The notes beneath the pieces were generated by a model. That model searched no databases. It saw only the letters and a list, made by a program, of their open reading frames with translations, and was not told the DNA's origin. From Chitinophagaceae bacterium (lineage in GTDB: Bacteria; Bacteroidota; Bacteroidia; Chitinophagales; Chitinophagaceae), in NCBI GenBank assembly GCA_947381435.1, contig CANCVE010000041.1, positions 1 through 33,690 on the forward strand: a stretch of 33,690 nucleotides of DNA, in the 5' to 3' direction. Shown one piece after another: positions 26,401-33,689 of this stretch (within the stretch, counting starts at the first letter, position 1; the number at the start of each line of letters is the position of its first letter). The translations under genes and the position numbers were made by a program.

Positions 26401-26892
26401 AACATCAACGAAGGAATTGGGGTACACAAATCACCTAGTATATATGGGGCATTTCCTACCGACCCTTATTCACACACACCTATGGGCAAAGGTGCACAGC
26501 AACCAGGAATGACGGGTCAGGTGAAAGAAGATATATTAATTAGATTGTCTGAATTGGGCGTTAAAACCCAAGAAGGACAAATCGTTTTTAAACCTTATTT
26601 GCTGAATAAAAACGAGTTTTTAAATGATAATGCCGAAGGTAAATTTGTTTTGGTAAATGGCATTACAAAAACATACTCTATTGAGAAGAATTGTTTGGCA
26701 TTTACTGTTTGTCAAGTTCCAGTAATTTATTCAATATCAAAGGTCAATCAAATAGAAGTAGTCTTCTCTAATGGCACTTCTGAAAAGTTAGATAAACTCG
26801 TATTGAGCAAAGAAATTAGTAATCAAATTTTTCAAAGAACGAATACTGTTGCTGAAGTAAAAGTCTATATCACTGAAGATATGTTGAAATAA
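23467..26892 (+). CDS. GH149-like beta-1,3-oligoglucan phosphorylase (GH94-related)
   Basis: The 1141-residue protein has no signal peptide and is therefore cytoplasmic. It carries GH94-type phosphorylase landmarks in an unusually long frame: ISSNGGLSAGRKDAEHALFPYYTD near the N-terminus, SRRHGDPSRPWNKFS, and WSYIGYWGDHQIIYLLKFLE. RPEWNDANNALVGNGLSM (636-653) corresponds in position to the GH94 DWNDG loop with the general-acid Asp (here probably Asp641). The length of about 1100 and this motif set fit GH149, the family set up for Euglena and bacterial beta-1,3-glucan phosphorylases, better than GH94 cellobiose or chitobiose phosphorylases. It would release glucose-1-phosphate from laminari-oligosaccharides. 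Its stop overlaps the next ATG by 1 nt. The family call is from recognition, not a search. Confidence 0.8.
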   Translation: MISETTSLDSIEIAGETFFKIFNVNEIPSFFMSIVSDSNHWMFISSNGGLSAGRKDAEHALFPYYTDDKITNSVENTGCKTMFWIGKDNKQYLWEPFSERGSGKFDYTRNLYKSQFGNKIIFEEINEDLGLAFQYQWNSSNIYGFVRESKFTNLSDTKVKVKLLDGLQNILPFGVGSDLQNNYSNLADAYKRTELIPDTGVAIIALSAIIVDKAEPSEALKANVAWSMGLDIATYLLSSLQLKRFRLNGIIRQEEDCKGSSGAYFVVSEISLSSYENKKWTIVANVNQNHAEIVQLSESIKHDLNLEQKITADIQLGTKNLIKLVSAADGVHYTGDHLKDTRHFNNVLFNIMRGGIFDDNYQIELDDFSNYLRKANKEVYEKVQYAVQQLPSIFSVKKLMGLVNELNEANFNRLATEYLPLKFSRRHGDPSRPWNKFSINTINEIDGSKILDYQGNWRDIFQNWESLAHSYPEFIEGMITKFLNASTFDGYNPYRVTKSGFDWETIEPDNPWSYIGYWGDHQIIYLLKFLEFLEKHRPGHINQLLSKNDFVFANVPYKIKPYKDILHNPKDTIEFDHKGDQSIRKRMTELGADGALMTSADGDIYHVSFCEKVFATLLSKLSNFVPEGGIWMNTQRPEWNDANNALVGNGLSMVTLYYLRRFLKFFQPVFENTVETEITFSEELYSFFEEVVATLETYKHTLWGKIKDTDRKKITDALGLAGSNFRNKIYANGFSGQKRVVSNTQLLNCVVLANKFLDHSINANKRNDDLYHTYNLISYDDASIQIAPLSEMLEGQVAVLSSGYLSVEQCSRLLDALKKSALYRQDQNSYILYPNKKLPKFLQKNTIRKESAGNSLLLKQLLKDGNNTIVEKDILGELHFNGNFRNANDVEKALLQLNNKYSILVKEERALILTIFEEVFCHKEFTGRSGTFFGYEGLGSIYWHMVSKLLLAVQENCNKAVQEKADREISDSLATHFHNINEGIGVHKSPSIYGAFPTDPYSHTPMGKGAQQPGMTGQVKEDILIRLSELGVKTQEGQIVFKPYLLNKNEFLNDNAEGKFVLVNGITKTYSIEKNCLAFTVCQVPVIYSISKVNQIEVVFSNGTSEKLDKLVLSKEISNQIFQRTNTVAEVKVYITEDMLK

Positions 26893-28139
26893 TGAATAAG
26901 GTTCTGTCCATAATATTTTTCTTATTTGTTGCATGTAATCCGCTCAAAAAGTTGGGACATGTCAATAGTCTGACTGCTCAAAACCTATTGGGGAATGTCA
27001 AGTATCAAGGTATTTGTTATGGTGGATATAGAACGCAAACAAGAGATATAGAACCAAAAGTTGCAGAAATAAAAGAGGATTTAAAGATTCTAAAGGCAAT
27101 CAAAATTAAATTTATCAGAACATATAATGTGCATCATAAAGAAGTCTCTAATTTATTACAAGCTATTACTGAGTTGAAAAGAGAAGACGCCTCGTTTGAG
27201 ATGTATGTAATGCTTGGTGCATGGATTGATTGCAAAAATGCGTGGACGGATAAAACACACATACGAAATGAAGATAGCGATCGTAATCCTACTGAAATAA
27301 AAGAGGCAGTAAGATTGGCCAATCAATACCCCGATATTGTAAAAGTTATATCGGTGGGGAATGAGGCAATGGTAAAATGGGCTTGGGCCTATTATGTTGA
27401 TCCGTGTGTCATATTAAAATGGGTTAAATACTTACAAGATTTAAAAAAGCAGCATCTGCTTCCCAATAACCTATGGATAACCTCGTCCGACAATTTTGCT
27501 TCATGGGGTGGTGGGGGAAATGAATACCACGTAGATGACCTGAACAATTTAATTAGGTCAGTAGATTATATTTCGATGCACACCTATCCTATGCACGACA
27601 CTCATTACAATCCAGAATTTTGGGGCATAAAAGAAAGCGAACAAAAATTAACTGAGAAGGAAAAAATTGATTCCTCAATGAAAAGAGCCGTTGAATATTC
27701 GATGGTTCAATACCAGAATGTTGTGCGTTATATGAACTCAATTGGCGTCAACAAGCCTGTTCATATTGGTGAAACCGGATGGGCAACTCAATCTAACGAA
27801 CAATATGGTAATGAAGGTTCGAAAGCTACCGACGAGTACAAATCAGCAAAATATTATGAGTTGATGAGAGATTGGACAAACAAGAATAGTATTACCTGTT
27901 TTTATTTTGAAGCCTTCGATGAAAATTGGAAAAACAATAGCAATCCTTTAGGTTCGGAAAACCATTTCGGATTAATAAATATGGAATCTCAAGCAAAATA
28001 TATACTCTGGGATGCAGTAAATAAAGGTGTATTTAAAGGGTTGTTTCGTAATGGAAAACCCATTGTAAAAACATACAATGGAATGGAAGAAAAACTATGG
28101 TTGGATGTAAAAACTCCCACAAATACATTAAAGAATTGA
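26892..28139 (+). CDS. GH17-like beta-1,3-glucanase/transglycosidase lipoprotein
   Basis: The 415-residue product has a short lipoprotein signal ending LFVAC (Cys15), so it is membrane-anchored. The TIM-barrel landmarks fit GH17: QGICYGGYR at the first strand, FIRTYNV, VISVGNEAM (acid/base candidate Glu158), YISMHTYP and HIGETGWAT (nucleophile candidate Glu294), then CFYFEAFDENWK. GH17 enzymes cut or rearrange beta-1,3-glucan chains. The ATG overlaps the phosphorylase stop (TAATG), so the two are translationally coupled, although one product is exported and the other cytoplasmic. The likely role is periplasmic trimming of imported glucan. Transglycosylation cannot be excluded. Confidence 0.85.
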   Translation: MNKVLSIIFFLFVACNPLKKLGHVNSLTAQNLLGNVKYQGICYGGYRTQTRDIEPKVAEIKEDLKILKAIKIKFIRTYNVHHKEVSNLLQAITELKREDASFEMYVMLGAWIDCKNAWTDKTHIRNEDSDRNPTEIKEAVRLANQYPDIVKVISVGNEAMVKWAWAYYVDPCVILKWVKYLQDLKKQHLLPNNLWITSSDNFASWGGGGNEYHVDDLNNLIRSVDYISMHTYPMHDTHYNPEFWGIKESEQKLTEKEKIDSSMKRAVEYSMVQYQNVVRYMNSIGVNKPVHIGETGWATQSNEQYGNEGSKATDEYKSAKYYELMRDWTNKNSITCFYFEAFDENWKNNSNPLGSENHFGLINMESQAKYILWDAVNKGVFKGLFRNGKPIVKTYNGMEEKLWLDVKTPTNTLKN

Positions 28140-28157
28140 TTTTAAACTATTAAGAAA

Positions 28158-29585
28158 ATGTCAAACGAAGTTTTAAATAATACCAAAGTGGTTCCAATGG
28201 GACAAAAGATTGCATTTGGATTAGGTATGCTTGCCAACCAAATGTTTCCGGCAGCTTTAGGTATTTTTATGGTTGTGTTAGTTCAAGATTTAAAGTTTCC
28301 TGCCTGGATGTGGGGTGTTTTATTCTTTTTGCCAAGAATATTCGATGCTTTCATCGATCCGATAATGGGATTCATTTCAGATAATACAAGGTCTAAATGG
28401 GGCAGGAGAAGACATTATGTTTTTATCGGAGCCATTATTATGGGACTTTCCTTTGTTGTAATGTGGCAATTATATAGAGACAACGGAGTTCAATATAATT
28501 TTATTTTTTTCCTTTTATGGTCTTTTGTTTTTTATTTAGGTCTTTCTATTTTTAGTGTTCCCTATGTAGCAATGGGTTACGAAATGAGTGATGATTTTCA
28601 TGAACGCACTAGTATTATGGCAATCTCTCAATGGATCGGACAATGGGCATGGGTAATTGCGCCCTGGTTTTGGGTGATTATGTACGATCCAAAATGGTTT
28701 CCCAATGCAGATACCGCAACAAGAACGTTGGCAGTTTGGGTGGGTATTATTTGTATGATATTAGCTATGATGCCTGCTATTTTTATAAAAAGCAAGTCAA
28801 CCAAAGAGGAGATTAGCTTCTCTCCTCTAACCTTTAAAACCATTGGAGGTAGCCTCAAAGAAATCTTTCAAAGCTTTAAAGAGGCATTTAGCAATAAACC
28901 TTTCACTAAACTTTGTGTGGCTACATTTTTAATTTTTAATGCCTTCAATACGGTTGCCGGATTTACCTTCTTCATTGTTGTATATTATTTATTTAATGGT
29001 AATACAGCTGCTGCTGGTATTTGGCCAACCCTTTTCGGATGCGTGGGTGCATTGTCCACCACGTTTATTGTCATTCCTATAGTGGCACGTATGTCTAAAA
29101 TAATGGGTAAGAAAAACGCTTTTTTAGCTTCACAGGGCATATCTGTTTTTGGATATATTTTACTTTGGTTTTTGTTTATTCCTGGCAAGCCCTATATGTT
29201 CTTGTTTGCTTTGCCTTTCTTTTCCTTTGGTATTGGCAGTTTATTTACCTTAATGATGTCTATGACTGCAGATGTATGTGATATGGATGAATTGTACTCA
29301 AACAAACGTAGAGAAGGAATTTTTGGTGCTATTTATTGGTGGATGGTTAAGTTTGGTTTTGCAATTGCAGGATTGTTAACCGGTGTATTAATGTCATTAG
29401 TAGGGTTCAATCCAAATTTGTCTAGTCAACCCGATGGAGCAATAACAGGCCTAAGGCTTTTCTTTTCAGGAATTCCTATTTTAGGTACATTGATAGCTAT
29501 GATAATTATGCGCAATTACGACTTAACAGAAGAGAAAGCAAGGGCCATAAAAAAGGAACTGGATGCCAGAAAAAATCTAATTTAA
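28158..29585 (+). CDS. GPH-type MFS sugar transporter (MFS_2)
   Basis: The 475-residue protein has about 12 membrane helices. The GPH signature lies after the second helix: RIFDAFIDPIMGFISDNTRSK followed by WGRRRHYVF, in the residue range 60-89. GPH family carriers import glycosides by cation symport; the relatives MelB and XylP move small sugars. Within this operon the likely cargo is glucose or short beta-1,3-gluco-oligosaccharides, bringing them from the periplasm to the cytoplasmic phosphorylase. The C-terminal loop region DVCDMDELYSNKRREGIFGAIY is also typical. It starts 18 bp after the GH17 stop. The family call is firm; the cargo is inferred. Confidence 0.92.
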   Translation: MSNEVLNNTKVVPMGQKIAFGLGMLANQMFPAALGIFMVVLVQDLKFPAWMWGVLFFLPRIFDAFIDPIMGFISDNTRSKWGRRRHYVFIGAIIMGLSFVVMWQLYRDNGVQYNFIFFLLWSFVFYLGLSIFSVPYVAMGYEMSDDFHERTSIMAISQWIGQWAWVIAPWFWVIMYDPKWFPNADTATRTLAVWVGIICMILAMMPAIFIKSKSTKEEISFSPLTFKTIGGSLKEIFQSFKEAFSNKPFTKLCVATFLIFNAFNTVAGFTFFIVVYYLFNGNTAAAGIWPTLFGCVGALSTTFIVIPIVARMSKIMGKKNAFLASQGISVFGYILLWFLFIPGKPYMFLFALPFFSFGIGSLFTLMMSMTADVCDMDELYSNKRREGIFGAIYWWMVKFGFAIAGLLTGVLMSLVGFNPNLSSQPDGAITGLRLFFSGIPILGTLIAMIIMRNYDLTEEKARAIKKELDARKNLI

Positions 29586-29594
29586 TATTAATCA

Positions 29595-31874
29595 ATGAAT
29601 AACATTCTAAATATATCACTCAAAGGTCTTTTATCTGCAATTCTGTTCTTATTAAGCTTTTCAATTTCTTATTCCCAGAAAAAATCCTCTAACGATTCAA
29701 TTGATTACAAGGTTGAGAGTCTATTAAAAAAAATGACCCTTGAGGAGAAGGTTGGTCAAATGAACCAGTACAATGGTTTTTGGGATGTAACAGGACCAAC
29801 ACCTAAAGAAGGAAATGCAAAACAAAAATATGAACATCTAAAGAAAGGTTTAGTAGGCTCAGTTTTGAATGTAGAAGGAACTACAAATGTTAGAAAGCTT
29901 CAAGAGATTGTAGTAAAAGAATCTCGATTAGGTATACCATTATTATTTGGATTTGACGTAATTCATGGTCACAAAACTTTATCTCCTATTCCGTTGGGAG
30001 AATCTGCAAGTTGGGATCTGGCTGCAATAGAAAAGTCTGCTCGTGCTGCTGCTGTAGAGGCCTCAGCAGTTGGTATTAACTGGACTTTTGCCCCGATGGT
30101 TGATATTTCTCGCGATGCACGTTGGGGTAGAGTGATGGAAGGCGCTGGCGAAGATCCTTATTTGGGTTCTAAGATTGGTATTGCCCGAGTGCATGGTTTT
30201 CAGGGGGAAGATTTATCTGCCCCAACCTCAATTGTTGCTTGTGCCAAACACTTTGCAGGGTATGGATTTGTTGAGGCTGGCAGAGAATATAATTCGGTTG
30301 ATGTCGGTACCTCTACTTTGTACAACATCATTCTTCCTTCCTTCAAAGCCGCTGTTGATAATGGAGTAGGAACAGTTATGAATGCCTTTAATATATTAAA
30401 TGGAGTTCCTTCTACAGGAAATAAATTCTTACTAAGAGAGATTCTTAAAAGTAAATGGGGCTTTAAGGGATTTGTTGTTTCTGATTGGGGTTCGATAGGG
30501 GAAATGGTAGACCATGGTTTTGCGAAAAATATAAAAGAGACTGCCGAAATAGCCGCCAATGCTGGCAGTGATATGGATATGGAATCTTACGCCTATATTA
30601 CTTATTTAAAACAATTGGTAGAAGAGGGTAAAGTAGATGCTAAGGTAATAGACGATGCAGTGCGTAGGATATTGAGAATTAAGTTTAAGTTGGGCTTGTT
30701 TGATAATCCATATAAATATTGCGATACTAAACGTGAACAAGAGATAATTAATCATCCAGACAGGGCATCTGTATTAGAGATGGCTAAGAAGTCGATTGTT
30801 TTATTAAAAAATGAAAACAACCTTCTACCATTAAATATAAATCAGCAGAACATTGCAGTAATAGGTTCTTTGGCAAACGATAAAAATAGTCCTTTAGGAA
30901 ACTGGCGTTTTGGAGCTAAAGATAGTTCCGCTATTTCCTTTTTGGAAGGCTTAAATAAATACACTACTAACTACAAATATGCAAAAGGAACCGATTTAAC
31001 AACAGGTAAAACTGTTTTCCCTTTAGAATTAAACATTAATGAAACCGATACCAGCCAATTTGCCGAGGCGGTAAATCTGGCAAAGAACTCGGGTGTAGTT
31101 CTAATGGTACTTGGCGAACACGGTTTTCAATCGGGGGAGGGCAGAAGCAGAACCAAGTTAGGCTTGCCCGGTGTGCAGCAACAATTGCTTGAAGCCGTTT
31201 ATAAAGTAAATAAAAACATTGTTTTGGTGTTGATGAATGGTAGGCCATTGGCACTACCTTGGGCAGCAGAACATGTTCCCTCTATTGTAGAGGCTTGGCA
31301 GTTGGGCACTGAAACTGGCGATGCTATTGCACAAGTTTTGTTTGGAGATTATAATCCTTCTGGCAAGTTGCCCATTACGTTTCCTCGTAGTGTGGGGCAA
31401 TGTCCTATTTTTTACAATCATTATCATACCGGAAGAGCAAGTGCAAAGTCGAAGGATGAAGTGTTTTATAGCCATTATACAGACGAGTCTGTAAGTCCTT
31501 TATATCCTTTTGGTTATGGGTTGAGTTATACCAAGTTTCAGTATAGCAATCTTACCATCGATGCTTCCGATGCAATGCATATAAAGGTTAAAGCAACCAT
31601 TACCAATACAGGTAAAAGGGAAGGGGAAGAAGTAGCGCAGTTATATATCCATCAAAAGGTAGCGAGTGTGGTGCGCCCCGTAAAGGAATTGAAAGGTTTT
31701 CAGAAGTTTAGCCTCAGTCCAAATGAATCTAAAGAAATAACGTTTACCCTTACAGATGCTGAGCTAGGTTTTTATAATAACGAAGGCAAATATGTTGTTG
31801 AGCCGGGAGAATTTGATGTAATGATTGGTACTAATTCGCAAGAAGGTTTAATGGGTACTTTTACTAGGAAATAG
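29595..31874 (+). CDS. GH3 beta-glucosidase, exported (BglX-like)
   Basis: The 759-residue protein has a signal peptide to about residue 27 (SFSISYS-QKK). The order is the standard three-domain GH3: a TIM-like N-terminal domain, an alpha/beta sandwich, and a C-terminal fibronectin III-like domain (about 650-750). The nucleophile is Asp297 in GFVVSDWGS. KHF (219-221) supplies the conserved substrate contacts, and Glu515 in QSGEGRSR fits the acid/base position. It removes glucose from non-reducing ends of beta-glucans, probably in the periplasm. It is the last gene of the operon, 9 bp after the transporter. No terminator hairpin is obvious in the 75 bp that follow, but a 60-nt repeat element begins at 31951. 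Confidence 0.95.
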   Translation: MNNILNISLKGLLSAILFLLSFSISYSQKKSSNDSIDYKVESLLKKMTLEEKVGQMNQYNGFWDVTGPTPKEGNAKQKYEHLKKGLVGSVLNVEGTTNVRKLQEIVVKESRLGIPLLFGFDVIHGHKTLSPIPLGESASWDLAAIEKSARAAAVEASAVGINWTFAPMVDISRDARWGRVMEGAGEDPYLGSKIGIARVHGFQGEDLSAPTSIVACAKHFAGYGFVEAGREYNSVDVGTSTLYNIILPSFKAAVDNGVGTVMNAFNILNGVPSTGNKFLLREILKSKWGFKGFVVSDWGSIGEMVDHGFAKNIKETAEIAANAGSDMDMESYAYITYLKQLVEEGKVDAKVIDDAVRRILRIKFKLGLFDNPYKYCDTKREQEIINHPDRASVLEMAKKSIVLLKNENNLLPLNINQQNIAVIGSLANDKNSPLGNWRFGAKDSSAISFLEGLNKYTTNYKYAKGTDLTTGKTVFPLELNINETDTSQFAEAVNLAKNSGVVLMVLGEHGFQSGEGRSRTKLGLPGVQQQLLEAVYKVNKNIVLVLMNGRPLALPWAAEHVPSIVEAWQLGTETGDAIAQVLFGDYNPSGKLPITFPRSVGQCPIFYNHYHTGRASAKSKDEVFYSHYTDESVSPLYPFGYGLSYTKFQYSNLTIDASDAMHIKVKATITNTGKREGEEVAQLYIHQKVASVVRPVKELKGFQKFSLSPNESKEITFTLTDAELGFYNNEGKYVVEPGEFDVMIGTNSQEGLMGTFTRK

Positions 31875-31950
31875 TGTTGTTTGTTTGCATGACCCGCTAC
31901 TGATGCGCTTTGAGATTCCTATTTACCTAAGTTATTGTAGCGAATTCCAG

Positions 31951-32010
31951 TTACAAACTGGTTCTACTAGTAAGCGCGAATAAGTAGCTTAGCTGAACAC
32001 TAGCGTTAGT
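31951..32010. repeat. 60-nt dispersed hairpin element, copy 1
   Basis: This 60-nt block matches 33058-33117 at 46 of 60 positions with no gaps, in the same orientation. Shared words are ttacaaact, actagtaagc and gctgaacact, ending tagt. It lies 15 nt beyond the stop of the minus-strand orphan gene and 76 nt after the GH3 stop, so it could fold as a shared 3' hairpin. The stem is weaker than in copy 2. Confidence 0.75.
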
Positions 32011-32025
32011 GGTTACGTACATATT

Positions 32026-32781
32026 TTATTTTCCACAGTTACACCTTGTCAAACTCTTAACTTCGTTGTAGGGTTTTAATATGTTTGACTTTTTAAGGAA
32101 ATATTTAGAATTTTTAACCTCTGTGACCTTTTTATTTACAATATCAATTGTACCCACTAAATGTTCTTTTGATTGTTTGTCATCTGTAAAAAATGATACA
32201 AAGTATTTTCCATCTTGATAATAAAACTCATCATATTCTTTGTCATCATTTCTTTCTTCGCTTAATATCATTTTCTTATTTTTCAAATCAAAGACTGTAA
32301 TACCTGAAATGTCAGAGTCATAAAGTGCGAAAAGATAACGGTTGTCTTTTGAGAGAGAAAAGGCTCCACCAATTAAAACCTTCAAACTTCCACTTGTGTC
32401 CACAATTAGTGTTTGTCCCCCGTAATCTCCAAATTTAGAAATAATAAAGTGGTCTTCACAAGGTTGCTTTGTTGGTGTGTAAAGACCAGAACATCCCCCA
32501 ACTGGTTCTATTTCGTAATATTTTTGATTCAATAACTTGCCATTCTTTTTTATTGTCAACCAAGACCGACAATAAAATTTGTGAATAGAGTTATTAATTT
32601 TAGGGGAAGTCATTGTAATAATGATTTCAACTTGTCCCAAATATGAAGTGTCGCTTTTTATTTGGAACTTTGAAGAGGGATAATCGGTCTTCTTAAATCG
32701 TAAGATTTGTTCTGGCAATTTTAGCTGTCCAAACAAATTAAGATTAAAAAGTAATATAATATTAATTAATAGTGGCCTCAT
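32026..32781 (-). CDS. Exported protein of unknown function
   Basis: From the ATG at 32781 the product has 251 residues with a signal peptide (MRPLLINIILLFNLNLFG before QLKLP). The frame is open for 26 more codons upstream, to 32859, but that part is polar and precedes the signal. I do not recognise the family. The C-terminal half shows blade-like strands (FSLSKDNRYLFALYDSD, GITVFDLKNKKMI, KYFVSFFTDD), hinting at a small beta-propeller-like or beta-rich fold. Five of the cysteines lie at GGCSG, QPCEDH, YCRSW and a C-terminal RCNCGK. It is an orphan on the strand opposite to the glucan locus, flanked by two copies of a 60-nt repeat. No function is proposed. Confidence 0.65.
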   Translation of the reverse strand: MRPLLINIILLFNLNLFGQLKLPEQILRFKKTDYPSSKFQIKSDTSYLGQVEIIITMTSPKINNSIHKFYCRSWLTIKKNGKLLNQKYYEIEPVGGCSGLYTPTKQPCEDHFIISKFGDYGGQTLIVDTSGSLKVLIGGAFSLSKDNRYLFALYDSDISGITVFDLKNKKMILSEERNDDKEYDEFYYQDGKYFVSFFTDDKQSKEHLVGTIDIVNKKVTEVKNSKYFLKKSNILKPYNEVKSLTRCNCGK

Positions 32782-32947
32782 AATATGACGTACAACTTTA
32801 GTATTTCCTCCTTTGTTAATCTTCCCCCACTCGCCGTTTGTCTTTATTACCAACAACAATTCAGTAGGAAGTAATTCCTTTACAAATATATAGTATCCCG
32901 TTATTATTATTGTTAGTCAAGAAGTCCAAACAACGCCGAATATAAAT

Positions 32948-33035
32948 CTGAATAAAGATTAGAATGATTTAAGCATATTTAAGATGCGGGAGTATTAATC
33001 CTACTAATCTAATAATCACCCTAATCCTGATTCAG
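32948..33035. repeat. Imperfect inverted repeat rich in the word taatc
   Basis: Arms 32948-32969 and 33014-33035 are reverse complements at 18 of 22 positions. The right part repeats taatc or taatcc about every 8-10 nt. It resembles the short-word hairpins elsewhere in the window. Confidence 0.6.
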
Positions 33036-33057
33036 ACAGGATATTAATGTATTTCAT

Positions 33058-33117
33058 TTACAAACTAGTTCGACTAGTAAGCATGAGTGATCGTCTTCGC
33101 TGAACACTCGTGCTAGT
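33058..33117. repeat. 60-nt dispersed hairpin element, copy 2
   Basis: This is the partner of 31951-32010 in the same orientation. The segment gcatgagtg pairs with cactcgtgc over 9 bp (one G-T wobble), flanked by actag and ctagt, with a short bulge, giving a hairpin of about 14 paired bases. Confidence 0.75.
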
Positions 33118-33184
33118 AATAAAAAGGCAATCATGTTTATACTTTCATACCGTTTCACTCATTTTTGTGTAAGAAGCAATAAAG

Positions 33185-33373
33185 CAACATCAAAAGTCAA
33201 TAAACCTCATGAGAGTAACCATAAACCATACGAGAGTAACCATAAACCGAGATGATGTGACCATAAACCGAGATGATGTGACAATAAACCTTGATGATGT
33301 GACAATATAGCGAGATGATGTGACAATAAACCTTGATGAAGAGACAATAAAGAGAGATGATGTGACAATAAAC
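33185..33373. repeat. 21-bp tandem array C (nine units)
   Basis: Nine contiguous units of 21 bp without indels, plus a decaying tenth. The central form is cgagatgatgtg followed by acaataaac. Units 2 and 3 differ (gagagtaaccataaac), showing drift toward the left edge. The frame is open on the minus strand in two registers giving heptapeptide strings, as expected for a period divisible by three. It lies about 200 bp from an IS256-like end. Confidence 0.88.
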
Positions 33374-33570
33374 CGAGATGTATATCGAATACTTGACGAA
33401 GAACGTCGATTTTAGGATAAAATGATAGTAGTAGAAGGGGTATAAGTACAAAAAATGGATGGATTAATCTTTTAAAAAAGAATAAAATGTCAAAAAAAGA
33501 AGATGCAAGTATAAGGAGAGACAACAGTGTGTGTACTTATTTAGCTACTAATATAACCGCTTTTGTAGGC

Positions 33571-33604
33571 GATGTGAGAGTATAAAGTAGTTTGTGTAAA
33601 CTGG
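33571..33604. mobile_element. Putative terminal inverted repeat of the IS256-like element
   Basis: Just outside the transposase stop lies gagagtataaag followed by tagtttgtgtaaactgg. A TTTGTGTAAA-like block next to the transposase end is common in IS256-family terminal repeats. The partner end is outside the window, so the boundary is a guess to within several bases. Confidence 0.4.
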
Positions 33605-33608
33605 CTTT

Positions 33609-33689
33609 TTAAATATTACATCTTGCTTCAAAAATAATTAGAAATTGGTTTAATATTAATTGCCAGTTTGCAATAGGGCGTGTCCATGC
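33609..33689 (-). CDS. 3' end of an IS256-family (Mutator-type) transposase, cut by the window edge
   Basis: The minus-strand frame entering from the right edge gives 26 residues, AWTRPIANWQLILNQF then LIIFEARCNI, before TAA. The pattern WT-P--NW---L-Q--I-FE-R at the extreme C-terminus is the recognisable tail of IS256-family transposases (Transposase_mut). The catalytic residues lie beyond the edge, so intactness cannot be judged. Confidence 0.65.
   Translation of the reverse strand, partial: AWTRPIANWQLILNQFLIIFEARCNI

Larger units (their letters stand above)
32782..33608. other. 827-bp gene-poor region made mostly of repeats
   Basis: No convincing gene was seen. In order it holds the upstream region of the orphan gene, an imperfect hairpin (32948-33035), copy 2 of the 60-nt element (33058-33117), 21-bp array C (33185-33373) and the putative end of an IS256-like element (about 33571-33604). 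The stretch 33390-33570 is AT-rich with nothing recognised. Confidence 0.6.

Noticed and set aside
31951-33117. Integron attC-like sites because of about 60-nt imperfect palindromes near a gene end
   Set aside because: The core sequences do not fit the attC ends RYYYAAC and GTTRRRY, and no integrase is seen in the window.
33197-33524. Minus-strand frames through array C (strings like LLSHHLG)
   Set aside because: Same reasoning: a 21-bp period keeps frames open, and two overlapping registers are equally open, so neither looks coding.
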